Origin: Balamuthia mandrillaris
Taxonomy: Eukaryota; Discosea; Longamoebia; Balamuthiidae
NCBI GenBank assembly: GCA_031835245.1
Contig: JAVKOQ010000126.1
Coordinates: forward strand, 1 to 62,500
DNA: 62,500 bases
Direction of reading: 5' to 3'
Shown here: positions 22,594 through 32,339 of the stretch, piece by piece
How the letters are laid out: each line of letters opens with the position of its first letter
Position numbering within the stretch: the first letter of the stretch is position 1
Made by a program: the position numbers and the translations under genes
The notes under the pieces: generated by a model
Told to the model about the DNA's origin: nothing
The model's database searches: none
What the model saw: only the letters and a program-made list of their open reading frames with translations

Positions 22594-23811
22594 CTCTCTC
22601 TCTCTCACTCTATTAGGACAAGTTAAAAAGGCGAGTTTGAATGGGGCTTTAATTCTTAAATGTGTGCTCTCCGGCTTACCGACTGTTCATTTGAAATTCA
22701 AAGCGAAACCCGTGCAAGCAGATGTCAATACCTCGTACGATTTCTTCGTTCTTGCCATTTCATGTATTCGATGCCCTTCTTTAATTTATTCTTTCATATG
22801 TTATCATTTCTTTTTGTAATTCTGCATTTCTTGTAGATCTGTTTCGGACTATGAAATGGTTTTGGACGATTTGACGATGCATCCTTGCGTCACATCGGCG
22901 GATCTAGCAGACCAAACTGTGTCCTTCGTGCCACCTGACTGCAAACAATTCGAGCTTCTTAAATACAGAATCTTGGATAGTGCTCACTTGAACATTCCAT
23001 TCCAGGTTGCTTTCTCTTTTTTTCTTTTACTTCTCTTGCTTTCTTCTCTTGACACTTTGTATTCTCTTTTTTCTTTCTGGGCTGAAACAAAAACAAAAAG
23101 ATGGCAGTAAACTCCAAACAAGGACACAAAAACAATTTGCCCGTTTTAGAACTCTCCATTGAACTCCAAAGTCTGTTTGGCAATGAACGGCCCTCGTCAT
23201 CCTTAAACGTTGCCGATAGCAACACAGAAGCCAAGTTTGTGATCGTGCGCACCACCATTCCCTTGACCTCCATTGCAGCCAGCGGGCTACCCATCGATGC
23301 CACTGGTGGTAAAGTCAAAGTGGACATTACCAATGGCGAGTTATTATGGATGTAAGTCTCCGCTTTTTTTTTTTTTTTTTGGTGTTCTTTCTTTATCATG
23401 TTCTTTCTTCATTTATCTCCATTTCCTTCCTTTCTTTTTTTCCTTCCGTCCGTTCTCTCTCTCTCTCTTTTTCACTCTCTCGAACTCAGACGTGTTTATG
23501 ATGCTGTTTGACGCGAGAATACTAACCTCTCGTTTCACTTCGAACAAAAACAACTCAGCTTCAAGACATTTCCCGGCTTGACGACACACCGCCTGACGGC
23601 CTACCTCTTCCAAGGGATCGAGAGCTTCAAAAGAGGGGCCGTCTATCTGGAGTGGCAGGAGCTGAGGCTGAGCACCAAGGTTTCTCCCTTTGGCGTTCGC
23701 TCCATCTCCGTTGCCGACCGCGAAACGGCCAACGCCAACGTGCCCGTGCAGAGCTGGGTGTGCCGCATGGTGGAGGCGGAGAGCGTTCGCGTTCCTGCTC
23801 GTTTCTTGTGA
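19393..23811 (+). CDS. F-box protein fused to an adaptin mu-homology domain
   Basis: Six exons: 19393-22246, 22327-22488, 22617-22734, 22837-23005, 23101-23351 and 23559-23811; phases agree, 1268 residues. The N-terminal 890 residues are low complexity (Ser, Lys-Glu runs) and include two copies of a repeat with RIPR..DDVDLSYLLEKVP. An F-box follows at about 890-940 (MDELLPMSLWALIVQWL, then FLVLSLVSKRFFVLADEALLW). The last 280 residues match the C-terminal domain of AP-complex medium chains: EIFCDIIEHLNVIFSPDGQV, LSGLPTVHLKF, HPCVTSADLADQTVSFVPPD, ELLKYRI and WIFKTFPGL. In AP complexes this fold binds sorting signals. No longin domain is present. An F-box joined to a mu-homology domain is not an arrangement I know; a role as a ubiquitin ligase adaptor that reads cargo-type signals is inference. 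Confidence 0.83.
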
Positions 23812-23883
23812 AAAGGAGGAAAAAAAATTATAAAATTTTAAATAAAAAACGAAAAAAGCTTTTGAAAAAAACAAATGGGGAAT

Positions 23884-23904
23884 AGCGGGAGTCGAACCGG
23901 TGTT
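23884..23904 (-). promoter_or_regulatory. tRNA T-arm-like (B-box-like) motif
   Basis: On the minus strand this reads CCGGTTCGACTCCCGCT, the form of a tRNA T-arm/Pol III B box. No full tRNA can be folded around it. It lies about 85-100 bases before the start codon of the oxygenase gene. Confidence 0.45.
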
Positions 23905-23984
23905 GGAAAAAATTCTCGGAAAAAATTGGATGTAATGCTATTGTCCACAAAAATTTTATTTTTAGTGAGGTTTTTAACAAAGTG

Positions 23985-25784
23985 ATGCAAGTGCCAAACC
24001 TCGAGACACTTACGGAGAATGCTTTCCTCTCCAATCTTGCCAAGACAGCATCCAGCGTGGACGCTCGCTTTTGCTGCACGGGCTCGGTCCCCCTCAAGAA
24101 CGACCAGCTCAACCTTTACTTTCGTGTAGCGTCTTCTTCCTCGTCGTCGTCATCTTCTTCTTTTAATGGCATCACCTTCCCCATGGCACAACCAGAGCAG
24201 CTCTCCACTTTGTTGGCTGCCTGTTCCAAGGCGACCTTTGGACGAGGCACCGAGGAGGTGCTGGACACCAACTACAGGGATGCCTACAAGCTGGACTGCC
24301 CTCAGTTTGCGGTGGCAGACTTTCATCCCTGCGAGGCTCTCATCGCGGAGGACGTCCATCGGGCCATGATGCCCGAGGCAAGGGCCATCAGGTTGGAGAC
24401 TTACAAGCTGAACGTGTATGGCCCTGGCGGGCGCTTCAAGAGCCATGTGGACACGCCTCGCTCGCCTGACATGTTTGGCTCTTTGGTGGTGTGTTTGCCG
24501 ACCGCTTTCTCGGGCGGCCAGCTCCTCATCCACCATCCACTTTCTTCTTCCTCCTCATCCGCTTCTTCATCCACTGTTTCTTGTACTTCTTCCCCTGAAG
24601 GCTGCAGAAAACAAGACCAAGTGACGGTGGATTGGAGTTCAGGCCCAGAAGTACCGAAACAGATAAGATGGGCTGCCTTTTACTCCGACTGTGAGCACGA
24701 AATACTTCCAGTAACGGATGGCTATCGAGTTACTATCACCTACAACCTTTACGCCATCGAAAAAGACGAAGAAGATGAAGTAGTTGAAGAAGAAGCAGAA
24801 GAAAAGAACAAACGTTCCCGCCGTGTTCGCTATCCACGTGGAAGACTTGCATCTATGGATGACCTCAAGGACCAAGGCAACTTCTCCTTCTTGACGGAGA
24901 TGGTGCCACTGCCTCTGCAAAGCGTCTTCTTGGAGGCGCTGAGCTGTCCCGCCTTCATGGCGGATGGGGGCACGTTGGGCTTTGCCTGTCAGCACTTGTA
25001 CCCTCACACGTGGCGTAAGTACAACAAGAGAATGGCTGCCTATTTGAAAGGAGCTGATGCCGTGCTCTTCGCAACCGCCTCTTCTTTGGGACTATCGGTC
25101 AAAGTGGTGCCTGTTTATGACAGTGATGAAGCAAGGCACCAAAAAGAAGAGGAAGAACAGGAGGAAGAGGAATTAGAAACCGAGAATAAGAAAAAGAAGA
25201 CCAATGAAGAAGCAGATCAAGATGAAGAGAAAGGAAAAATGAGGAAGAAGAACGAAGAGGAGGACTTCACACCGAAAAAAGGGGTTTACACCCTTTTGCC
25301 TCACTTTTATGAGCCATATATCGACAGCCACGAGGAAAGGCAGGTACTGATACAGCCCATTAGAAACAGCGATATCACTTGGGTCAACACGGTGCGCAGG
25401 AACGCTTGGAAGGAGTTTGCTGCTCAGAGGGTAGTCTACGGCAACGAGCCTGGTACCCTGGAGAACGACTACCAAGCGGTTGCCATGCTTGTAACAATTC
25501 CTGCATGGGGTACGGCGAAGAGAAACAGATGCATCCACATGAAAGAGGGCGAGGTTGCGGGAAAACGAGTAAAGCGTAAACGTGAAACAGCTGAAGAAGA
25601 AGAGAAGGAGGAAGATGAAGAAGCATCAGAAGACGAGAAGAAGAAAAAGAAGAACAAGAACAACAAGAACAACAAGAAAACGACCAAAAAAAACAAGACT
25701 ATGGGTGAAGAAGAGAAGAAGAAGAAGAAGAAGAAAAAGAAAAAGAAGAAGAAAAAGAATGAATGCACATTCCTTCGATACTAA
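23985..25784 (+). CDS. 2-oxoglutarate/Fe(II)-dependent oxygenase (prolyl 4-hydroxylase-like)
   Basis: Single exon, 599 residues from ATG 23985. The double-stranded beta-helix core lies at about residues 120-260: YKLNVYGPGGRFKSHVD supplies the HxD iron ligands, SLVVCLPTAFSGGQL follows, and WAAFYSDCEHEILPVTDGY supplies the distal histidine and a following R in YRVTITYNLY for 2-oxoglutarate. These residues are all present, so the enzyme should be active. This Gly-Gly-rich P4H-like type is common in amoebae and fungi, and the substrate is unknown. The C-terminal third alternates Glu-rich and Lys-rich stretches, ending in a lysine run before ECTFLRY. A B-box-like motif sits upstream, and the next gene, also Lys-rich, follows within 200 bases. 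Confidence 0.82.
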   Translation: MQVPNLETLTENAFLSNLAKTASSVDARFCCTGSVPLKNDQLNLYFRVASSSSSSSSSSFNGITFPMAQPEQLSTLLAACSKATFGRGTEEVLDTNYRDAYKLDCPQFAVADFHPCEALIAEDVHRAMMPEARAIRLETYKLNVYGPGGRFKSHVDTPRSPDMFGSLVVCLPTAFSGGQLLIHHPLSSSSSSASSSTVSCTSSPEGCRKQDQVTVDWSSGPEVPKQIRWAAFYSDCEHEILPVTDGYRVTITYNLYAIEKDEEDEVVEEEAEEKNKRSRRVRYPRGRLASMDDLKDQGNFSFLTEMVPLPLQSVFLEALSCPAFMADGGTLGFACQHLYPHTWRKYNKRMAAYLKGADAVLFATASSLGLSVKVVPVYDSDEARHQKEEEEQEEEELETENKKKKTNEEADQDEEKGKMRKKNEEEDFTPKKGVYTLLPHFYEPYIDSHEERQVLIQPIRNSDITWVNTVRRNAWKEFAAQRVVYGNEPGTLENDYQAVAMLVTIPAWGTAKRNRCIHMKEGEVAGKRVKRKRETAEEEEKEEDEEASEDEKKKKKNKNNKNNKKTTKKNKTMGEEEKKKKKKKKKKKKKKNECTFLRY

Positions 25785-25825
25785 CGTCAGCGCGTACATT
25801 AATATTTTGCATTGCCATCATTCCA

Positions 25826-25908
25826 AACATTCTAATCATTCCAAAAATATAAAGAATTCTAATCATTCCTATCATACTAATAATTCTAATCATTCCTATC
25901 ATTCTTGG
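25826..25908 (+). repeat. ATTCTAATCATTCC minisatellite
   Basis: Several imperfect copies of an AATCATTCC-containing unit in an AT-rich island between the oxygenase stop codon and the SMAP-like gene. It may form part of the 5' leader or promoter of the latter. Confidence 0.6.
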
Positions 25909-25947
25909 ACAGAAAGAAAAAAGGAAGAAAGGCAAAATAAAAAGAGA

Positions 25948-26853
25948 ATGAAGGCGAAGAAGAAGCAAAAGAGCAGCAGCGAAGAGCCTTTGGCAAAGGC
26001 GGAAGAGGTTGAGCGTCCGGTGGGAGCGGAGGAGCAAACGAAAAAAAAGAAGAAGAAAACAAAGAGCAAGAAGGAGACAGTGAATCCACCGGAGGAACCC
26101 AAGAGCAGCTCAAAGAAGAGGAAGAGAGAGGAGGAGCCGGAAGGGAATGGGAACGGAAAAGCCGCAAAATCAAAGGAGGAGGAAGGCACCAAAAAGAAAA
26201 AGAAGAAGAAACAAAAGGTAGCGGCCCCTCCTGCTGACACTCCGTCAGTGAGCGAAGAAAAGAAAAAGAGGAAGAAAAAGAAAAAGAAACGAGAGGAACC
26301 GGCGGCCAAGTCGTCGGAGAAACCGAAGGAAAAGAAAAAGAAAAAGAAGAAAGCAAAGAGCGAAGAGCCAACAAAGAGCAAACAAGAAACCAACAAGACC
26401 ACCGCGGAAACCACCACCAACAGCAACGACGCTCCTCCCTCCTCTGGCAGGTGGAACGACTGGAGCCAGAGCTCTTTTGCCGATGACGCTCAAAAATCAA
26501 AGTTTTTGCGCCTCATGGGTGCCGCCAAGCCTACCACCACCTCGTCTTCTTCTCCTTCTCCTTCTACCTCTTCTTCTCACACCAACACGAAGAAAGGTCT
26601 CTACGGCTCCCTCGCTTCCTCGTTTGTCCAGGCCGGGGCCTCTTCCGCCTCCTCCACCAACGGCGGAGCCTCCGGCGAGACTGGCAGGAGCGATGTCAAC
26701 GCCGGAGCGCGCATAAACACGGAGCTGGAGAGTCAGTTTAGGAGCGCGCTGGACAGGCGGGGCAGGGGAGCCCTCGGTCTGGGCTTTGAGGAGCCGCGAA
26801 CGGGGCTGCGCATCGACGACTCCACCTCCCGCTCCATCAAGTTTGCGGACTGA
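25948..26853 (+). CDS. Lysine-rich SMAP/KNOP1-like protein
   Basis: An open frame ending at 26853. It is entered either at ATG 25948 (301 residues) or at an earlier in-frame ATG near 25762 that runs through an AT-rich repeat and is less likely. The first 180 residues alternate KKKK and acidic patches, as in nucleolar basic proteins. Near the C-terminus, WSQSSFADDAQKSKFLRLMG matches the core of the small-acidic-protein-like (SMAP) domain found in KNOP1 and SMAP. It is followed by a helix with LESQFRSALDRRGRGALGLG. KNOP1-type proteins are nucleolar and of unclear function. Identification rests on this short motif. Confidence 0.6.
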   Translation: MKAKKKQKSSSEEPLAKAEEVERPVGAEEQTKKKKKKTKSKKETVNPPEEPKSSSKKRKREEEPEGNGNGKAAKSKEEEGTKKKKKKKQKVAAPPADTPSVSEEKKKRKKKKKKREEPAAKSSEKPKEKKKKKKKAKSEEPTKSKQETNKTTAETTTNSNDAPPSSGRWNDWSQSSFADDAQKSKFLRLMGAAKPTTTSSSSPSPSTSSSHTNTKKGLYGSLASSFVQAGASSASSTNGGASGETGRSDVNAGARINTELESQFRSALDRRGRGALGLGFEEPRTGLRIDDSTSRSIKFAD

Positions 26854-27084
26854 AAAACGACGACGACGACCCGTGAGGAAACAACCCCTTTGTTTGCGTT
26901 GCGTTACTGCGTGTTACTGCTACCAACCACAACAACAACGAGAATCACGGCGATGAAATGTCCATTCCTTCATTTCTTTTTGTCTCTTCTCTCTCGTTTC
27001 TTACCTCTGTTCTGCTACTTGTTCTCTCTGCTTCTTCTCTCCCGTGTGGCGGCTTTCCAGTTGGCTTCGCTTGTGTCCTCCTTG

Positions 27085-27575
27085 AGGTGTGTCTCCGCTC
27101 TCTCCTCTCCTCTCCTCTCCTCTCCTCTCTCCTCTCTCCTCTCTCCTCTCTCCCCTCTCTCTCCCTCTCTCTCCCTCTCTCCTCCTCCCTCCCTCTCTCT
27201 CCTCTCTCTCTCTCCCCTCTCTCCCCTCTCTCTCCTCTCTCTCCTCTCCCTCTCTCTCCTCTCTCTCCTCTCTCCTCTCTCCCTCTCCTCTCTCCTCTCT
27301 CTCCTCTCTCCCTCTTCCTCTCCCTCTTCCCTCTCTCCCTCTCCCTTCTCTCTCTCCCTCTCCCTCTCTCCTCTCTTCCTCTCCCTTCCTCTCTCCCTCT
27401 CCTCTCCCCTCCTCTCCCTCTCCCTCTCTCCTCTTCCCTCTCCCTCTCTCCCTCTCTCCTCTCTCTCTTCTCTCCCTCCCTCTTCTCTCTCTCTCTCCCT
27501 CTCTCCCTTCTCTTCCTCTTCCTCCCTCTCTCTCCTCTCTCTCTTCCTCTCTTCTCCCTCTCCTCTCCTCTCTTT
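27085..27575 (+). repeat. CTCTCC low-complexity tract
   Basis: About 490 bases made almost only of C and T in imperfect CTCTCC units, bounded by a GT near 27085 and TTCGCAG near 27585, like a giant polypyrimidine intron on the plus strand. Confidence 0.85.
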
Positions 27576-27939
27576 CTTCGCAGCAGGGAGGACCACAGAC
27601 GGCTTTTTGGATGACGCCATGCTTATCGCATTGACCGGGCGGCGGACCGCCACTTACCAAAGAAAGCAGGTCCACCGTTCCGAGATGCGCTCTTCATCTG
27701 TTGTCGTTATTATTCCACAGCGTTCAACCATGACGAGTGAGGTAAACAAGGAACAAGCCGGTTGTGGGTTGTTGCCTCTCTTTTTTTTGTTCATTCAACG
27801 GTTGGGGAAGAGTCTTATCGCGTCCTCTTGGGTTCTCCGTTCCTCTGAAAAGTGCAAGAAAGAAGAGAAGAAACCCAGTGGACCAACCCATCAAAACAAC
27901 TACAACTGACTTCCTTTTCTCCTTCTTTGAGGCCGGTTC

Positions 27940-28154
27940 CGCCTCATTGATAAGAAAACCTCCTCCTTCCTCTTTGGAGAGTTCCTCCTTTGTTCGCATG
28001 GGTTTTGGAGATCTCTGTCCTCTCTACTTGGAAAGGTAAGCGGTGGGAGGTCTCACCGCTTTTTACCGGAAGTACCTCTTTGGCGTCCGAGTGCCAACTC
28101 CTGGGAGCTTCCAAGAGGCTGGCAGGGTAGGGTGGCAGCACAACCTGCCACCCT
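27940..28154. other. Cluster of three short hairpins
   Basis: Three inverted repeats in 215 bases: GAGGC/GCCTC near 27940-27956, AAGCGGTG/CACCGCTT (28038-28061), and a 10-bp stem AGGGTGGCAG/CTGCCACCCT with a 6-base loop (28129-28154). The last two coincide with short GT...AG stretches of 34-37 bases. Function unknown. Confidence 0.45.
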
Positions 28155-28391
28155 GACCAGGTCATTCCTTCATGGCCTTCTTCCAAAAGATCTCCCGTTG
28201 AAAGTGGAGTACTTTTGTTGTTGTCGTTTCCACCGCTTCAGTGCGCTCCGCTGCATGAGCAGAGTGGAACAAAAGGTCATCGGTAGTGGTTTATATTATT
28301 TGTTCATCTTCTTGTAAACATCCATCCATCCATCCATCCCTTCCACCAGACCTCTCGTCTCTTCGTGTACTCCACTTTTTTTTTGTTTGAA

Positions 28392-29838
28392 ATGGCTGGT
28401 TTATATATCCCTCCTCCTCCTCCTCCTCCTCCCACCCCTCCTGCCCGTTGCTGCCCCGCTCCTCCCGCTCTTCCTCTTCCGTCGGTGACCCATCTCCTCC
28501 TACCTCATTCGCCGGCCTCCTCTCCGCCTTGTCTTTCATCGCCCTCCTTCGCCTCCCGTCCACCAGGCAAGCGCCCCCGCGACAGGCCTGGCCGCTCCTC
28601 CTCCTCTCCCTCCCCCTTTGCCTCCTCTGCATCCCCCACCAACGCCCCACCACCCCAACCAACGCCCTTCCACCGGGAAGGAGCGCCCCTCCGATCCTCG
28701 CTATCGGCTCCTCCGCTCCCTCCACCTCCGCCGCTGCCTCAGCAACGCGTTGCCTCCACCCCCTGCATCGTTGTGACACGACCTCCATCTGCCGTACAAC
28801 CGGTCCTCGATCACCCACCGGCAGCCCAACGTTCGCCTGCCTCCTGCCCATCTCCTGGTTCTGCTGCCTCCGCTGGGGTCCTCCCGCACGAAGGGCTTCC
28901 TTTTCCTGGCCAAGAGAGCAGCACCACCGCTTCCGTGGAGCAACGCAGGAACGGCGCTGCTCGCTACCAGCGCAGGCGTAGCTGCCCTACCTATTCTTCA
29001 AGCCATCAACCTGTTGTACAGCATCATGAGCACGAAGGGATGACTCATCAGGTCACGCACTATCTTACAACCACGGTAGTTCTTGCCTTCTTTTTTTTTA
29101 TGTTTCTTGTTTGCTCCCTTTCTCTAGGCTGACCCCGAGGTTTGCTTTTGGAAGAACGAACAGCAAATGGGTTGCGTGAATGTCCAGATGAATCCGTTTC
29201 AAGACGTGCTCTTGAGGGGAATGAGGAACCTCACGACCAGCGTCTCCGCGGAGACGACCCCCTCCTCTTCTCCCCCGGCAACCCCGCGACTTCCATCGGC
29301 CGGTGTGCATCGTTTGAACGAGATGCTGAGGGCGGAGGATCGCCATGATGGTGACAGAAGAGGTTCCTGGTCACAATTTCCAATACACGCAATGCAAGAA
29401 GTCGGAGGCGAACATACTGACAAGAGAGAGGATAAGGACCAGGATAAAGGAGAAGAGTATCAAGAACGGGCGCAAGATAACGAAACACAAGCAGAAGAAG
29501 AGGAGGAGAGCGAAGAGGAAACCGAACAAGATAAAAACGAATCGTCGCACCACAAAAGCAGCCAACTGCCGATTGAGAAGGATAGTGGGAACAGAAAAAA
29601 GGCGAGACTAAACTGGAAACAATTCACTCAGCAGAGAGAACAGCAGCATAACCAACAACCTCGACGGCGTCAACAACAGCGGCATTCCACGCAGAGGCGG
29701 CAGCAGCTACGTCAAGATCGCCAACAAGATCAACAGCTTGCCAATCGGCATCGTCCACAACAACAACCGCAGCCGCTTCAATACCATCCCCAACCTATGG
29801 AGTGCAACCGAATGGACATCGCCTATCTCAACAACTAA
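28392..29838 (+). CDS. Unrecognised low-complexity protein (tentative)
   Basis: Tentative two-exon model, 28392-29075 and 29128-29838, joined in phase 0 across a TCTCTAG acceptor; about 464 residues. The second exon is the better supported part: ADPEVCFWKNEQQMGC, then NPFQDVLLRGMRNLTTSVS, followed by Glu-rich and Gln/Arg-rich low complexity to TAA 29838. The first exon is Pro/Ser/Ala-rich in this frame. Another frame over 28780-29040 is hydrophobic (FLFLAKRAAPPLPW, ALPILQAINLLYSIM) and could be the true product, so the 5' part is uncertain. No domain was recognised. Confidence 0.35.
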
Positions 29839-29973
29839 CCATGCACCTCAAATCATCCCTGTATTGTACAAAGAAGACGGTATTATCATCTTATAGCGTA
29901 TATATGTGATAATTGATGATAATATTGAAAACGCAAAACAATTATCTACAATTTCAATATTTTATTTCTATAA

Positions 29974-30055
29974 TTGCAGCCGGTTTCGAATCCCGCGGAA
30001 GGCAATGTTATTTTTTTTGAAGGGAACTCTGTAAGCCGCTGGTTCGAACCTGTGT
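29974..30055 (+). promoter_or_regulatory. Pair of tRNA T-arm-like motifs
   Basis: CCGGTTTCGAATCCCGCGG near 29980 and GCTGGTTCGAACCTGTG near 30036, both on the plus strand, 45-120 bases before the start codon of the F-box/XPA-finger gene. Each resembles a tRNA T-arm/B box, but no acceptor stem or A box fits. Confidence 0.45.
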
Positions 30056-30096
30056 GGCAGCAATTTGATTTTGTTGACAACTTTACTTCAAAAAGA

Positions 30097-31249
30097 ATGG
30101 AAGAAAGCTGCAAAGAAGAAGAACAAGGTGTCCTTCAAGACTATCTGTGGTACCTCACCGAAAGCGTGCCCGAGCTCCTGCTTCACATTTTCTCTTACCT
30201 GGATGCCAAGGACTTGGGAACGGCCTCGCAGGTGTGCAGCCTGTGGCACGCCTATACCGCCACGCCGTTTTTGTGGAGGTCCCTGTTTCACCGGATGCCT
30301 TTCATGCCGAGCAGTTTTCTTCCTCGTTATTTATTACTAGTTCGTCCCATTGCTACTTCTTCTTCATCGTCCTCGTCTTCTTCGTTTTTGTTTTTCTGCT
30401 TCTTATTATATCTTTCTGAATCTATATGAGGCAGTCACAAAAATCAAAGAAAGAGGAGGCAGACTGGAAGTTCATGGTCCGGTGCGTTGTCAGCGATGAC
30501 CCCACTCGCTGTGCCGTTTGTTGCAAGAAGGAAGTCGTTGTAACGACTACCAGCAGTGCTGCTGCTGCCTTGGCGCCTTCTTCTTGTGAAGCCACAGGAC
30601 AGCAAACCACACGTCGTCCTGTGGCTTTGAGACAAGTCAACGCAGTGATGATGTGCGAGTTCTGTGCTATATCCCCAACCAACAGGTTTTGTGTCTGTGT
30701 TTGTTGTTCCTTATTCGTCTTCCTTCCTCTCTCCTTTCCCTCCCTTTCTATGCCTCTCTTTGTTGTTCTTGTTATCGTTGTTTTTTGCGTTTTGCTTTTT
30801 CTCATGCATCGTTCACTTGGGGAAAACAGGAAACTGATCAGCATAGGACAGGCCCAATCCAGATACATGTTAACAAGGGCGGACCTTCAGGACGTCACAG
30901 CACAACTCACTTTGAACCCAGAGGAGGACAAAGAACCAGAAAAAGAGGAAACAGTTTACTCGGGCATGCACAGGTGTTATGTGATCCATCGCATTGGGCC
31001 TTATTATCCTCTTCCTGGTTAGTTGTGCACCCCATTTCATTCTTTCTTTTTGTGCATTGCATTGTAACCAAAACAATACCGCATGCAGTGGTACAAAAGC
31101 TATCGACATTAAAGCATGGGACCAGAGAGTGGAGAGCACAAGAACGGCTGCGACGGCAGAAATCGGAGGAGCAGCGTCGCAACAGCTTCTTGGCCAGAGC
31201 TGCCGCCTTGAAGAAAGCGAAAAGCTCTTCTGCTTTGACACTGCACTAA
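30097..31249 (+). CDS. F-box protein with XPA-type zinc finger
   Basis: Four exons: 30097-30339, 30435-30685, 30830-31017 and 31089-31249; phases agree, 280 residues. The F-box is at about residues 25-70: ESVPELLLHIFSYLDAKDLG, then SQVCSLWHAYTATPFLWRSLF. After WKFMVRC there are two Cys pairs, RCAVC and MMCEFC, with the second followed by KLISIGQAQSRYMLTRADL. This closely follows the XPA zinc-finger signature, in which the second CxxC precedes KLITKTEAKQEYLL. The C-terminal helix (WRAQERLRRQKSEEQ) is basic, as in XPA. XPA itself is a nucleotide-excision-repair scaffold. Here the fold is fused to an F-box, so an SCF adaptor acting on a nucleic-acid-bound target is possible but inferred. Confidence 0.75.
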
Positions 31250-31374
31250 TTATTATCGATTATTGATGATTCGTCGTGTTTCCTCCACGGGATAAACCCG
31301 AAAAATTTATCGTACTATCGATAAAACGCTTCATTAATTGACCGTGAAGGCCAAAAGGAAGAAGCGGATGGGCG

Positions 31375-32283
31375 ATGGCGGATGGCGTCGAGAGCTCGGG
31401 GGTGCTCTTCGCCAGCAGCTACAACCATTACGTTCACATCCTGGCCGGGCTGTTGGTCCCTGTGTTCGCCCTTCCCTTCCTCTTCTTCGCTGTGCGGTTC
31501 TGTTGTGACACCCGCCGTCGCCCAGGGCGGAACCTCCTTCTCTCCCTCCTCTGGTTCCTCCTGTTGAACCTTGCTGCATCCCTGTGGTCTGCTTCCTACG
31601 AGCCTTCTCCTTCTTTCTCCATCAACAACAATGACAACCTTATCCTCGACCACACGGACAACCAACCCCAAAGAACCAAAGCAGAGGAAGAGCAGCACCA
31701 GCAGTTGAGGTTGCTTCAGGAGTTGCGCTCCTCAGAGACGTTAGCGGTGAGCCTCCTCTTGCGGTGGTGTTGGAGCCTGTTTCGCCTGCTGTTCGTCCTG
31801 TTGACCGGCGCCACCGTCCTCATCCATTGGATCTGCCTCCCCAGCAGGGGCCAACACAACCCCCGCAATATCCTGCTCCTGCTCTCCCTCTACGCCTTCC
31901 TCTTCTTCTTCTACGACGCCCTTTCCTTTGATCAGCTCTACTACTTCCACGAGCTCCTTCCTCCTTCTCCCTCCTCCACCTCTCCTGCTCCTCACCCTCT
32001 GCTCCATCTCCTACAAAACCTTACCCTCCAAAGAACTGTCTCTGCTGTGGTGAGATGGAGCATGTTGGGGCTGCTGCACGCAGGCTACTGGGCGGCCTTC
32101 GTGCTGGCCGGCTTCCTCTTCGCCATGTACGAGCCGTGCGGCTACCGGGGCAAACCGGTGTCCAACCAGCGTTGGCTGGGCATGCCGCCACACGCTCGTA
32201 TGGTCACCGTTTTGGCCAACGCGGCGGTTCTGTACGCTACATGGTGGCTCATGTGGGGCATTCTTGGTTACTGCTGTGCATAG
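31375..32283 (+). CDS. Multi-pass membrane protein of unknown function
   Basis: Single-exon frame of 302 residues from ATG 31375. There are at least six hydrophobic segments: around residues 16-42 (YVHILAGLLVPVFALPFLFF), 52-68 (LLLSLLWFLLLNLA), 125-150 (WSLFRLLFVLLTGATVLIHW), 160-180 (ILLLLSLYAFLFFF), 228-250 (GYWAAFVLAGFLFAMY) and 280-300 (AVLYATWWLMWGILGYC). A charged loop (HTDNQPQRTKAEEEQ) lies after the second. No family was recognised. The high GC content of third positions and lack of introns differ from most neighbours, but similar single-exon genes occur in the window. Confidence 0.7.
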   Translation: MADGVESSGVLFASSYNHYVHILAGLLVPVFALPFLFFAVRFCCDTRRRPGRNLLLSLLWFLLLNLAASLWSASYEPSPSFSINNNDNLILDHTDNQPQRTKAEEEQHQQLRLLQELRSSETLAVSLLLRWCWSLFRLLFVLLTGATVLIHWICLPSRGQHNPRNILLLLSLYAFLFFFYDALSFDQLYYFHELLPPSPSSTSPAPHPLLHLLQNLTLQRTVSAVVRWSMLGLLHAGYWAAFVLAGFLFAMYEPCGYRGKPVSNQRWLGMPPHARMVTVLANAAVLYATWWLMWGILGYCCA

Positions 32284-32339
32284 TCTTGTCTCCCTCCCTT
32301 TTTTCTTTTGGTAAAGCTTAAAAGAACAAAAAAAAATGA

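Larger units (their letters stand above)
26854..28391. other. Poorly resolved region with CT-rich repeat
   Basis: No firm gene. Near 26953 there is a start codon followed by a hydrophobic stretch and a GT donor near 27085, then a 490-base CTCTCC tract ending at an AG acceptor near 27585. Downstream open pieces are 27585-27729, 27955-28035, 28075-28125 and 28162-28276, flanked by plausible GT/AG signals on the plus strand. Their phases can be chained but the product resembles nothing known. In this window pyrimidine tracts lie on the sense strand of introns, so a plus-strand transcript, perhaps an untranslated leader of the next gene, is likely. Confidence 0.35.

Noticed and set aside
26958-27614. 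Plausible signal-peptide protein starting at 26958
   Set aside because: The hydrophobic start is followed by a CTCTCC tract, and no splice to the next acceptor gives an open frame.
28291-28851. 186-codon minus-strand open frame
   Set aside because: Gly/Arg/Glu-rich composition arises from the complement of a CCT-rich region; no splice or domain support.
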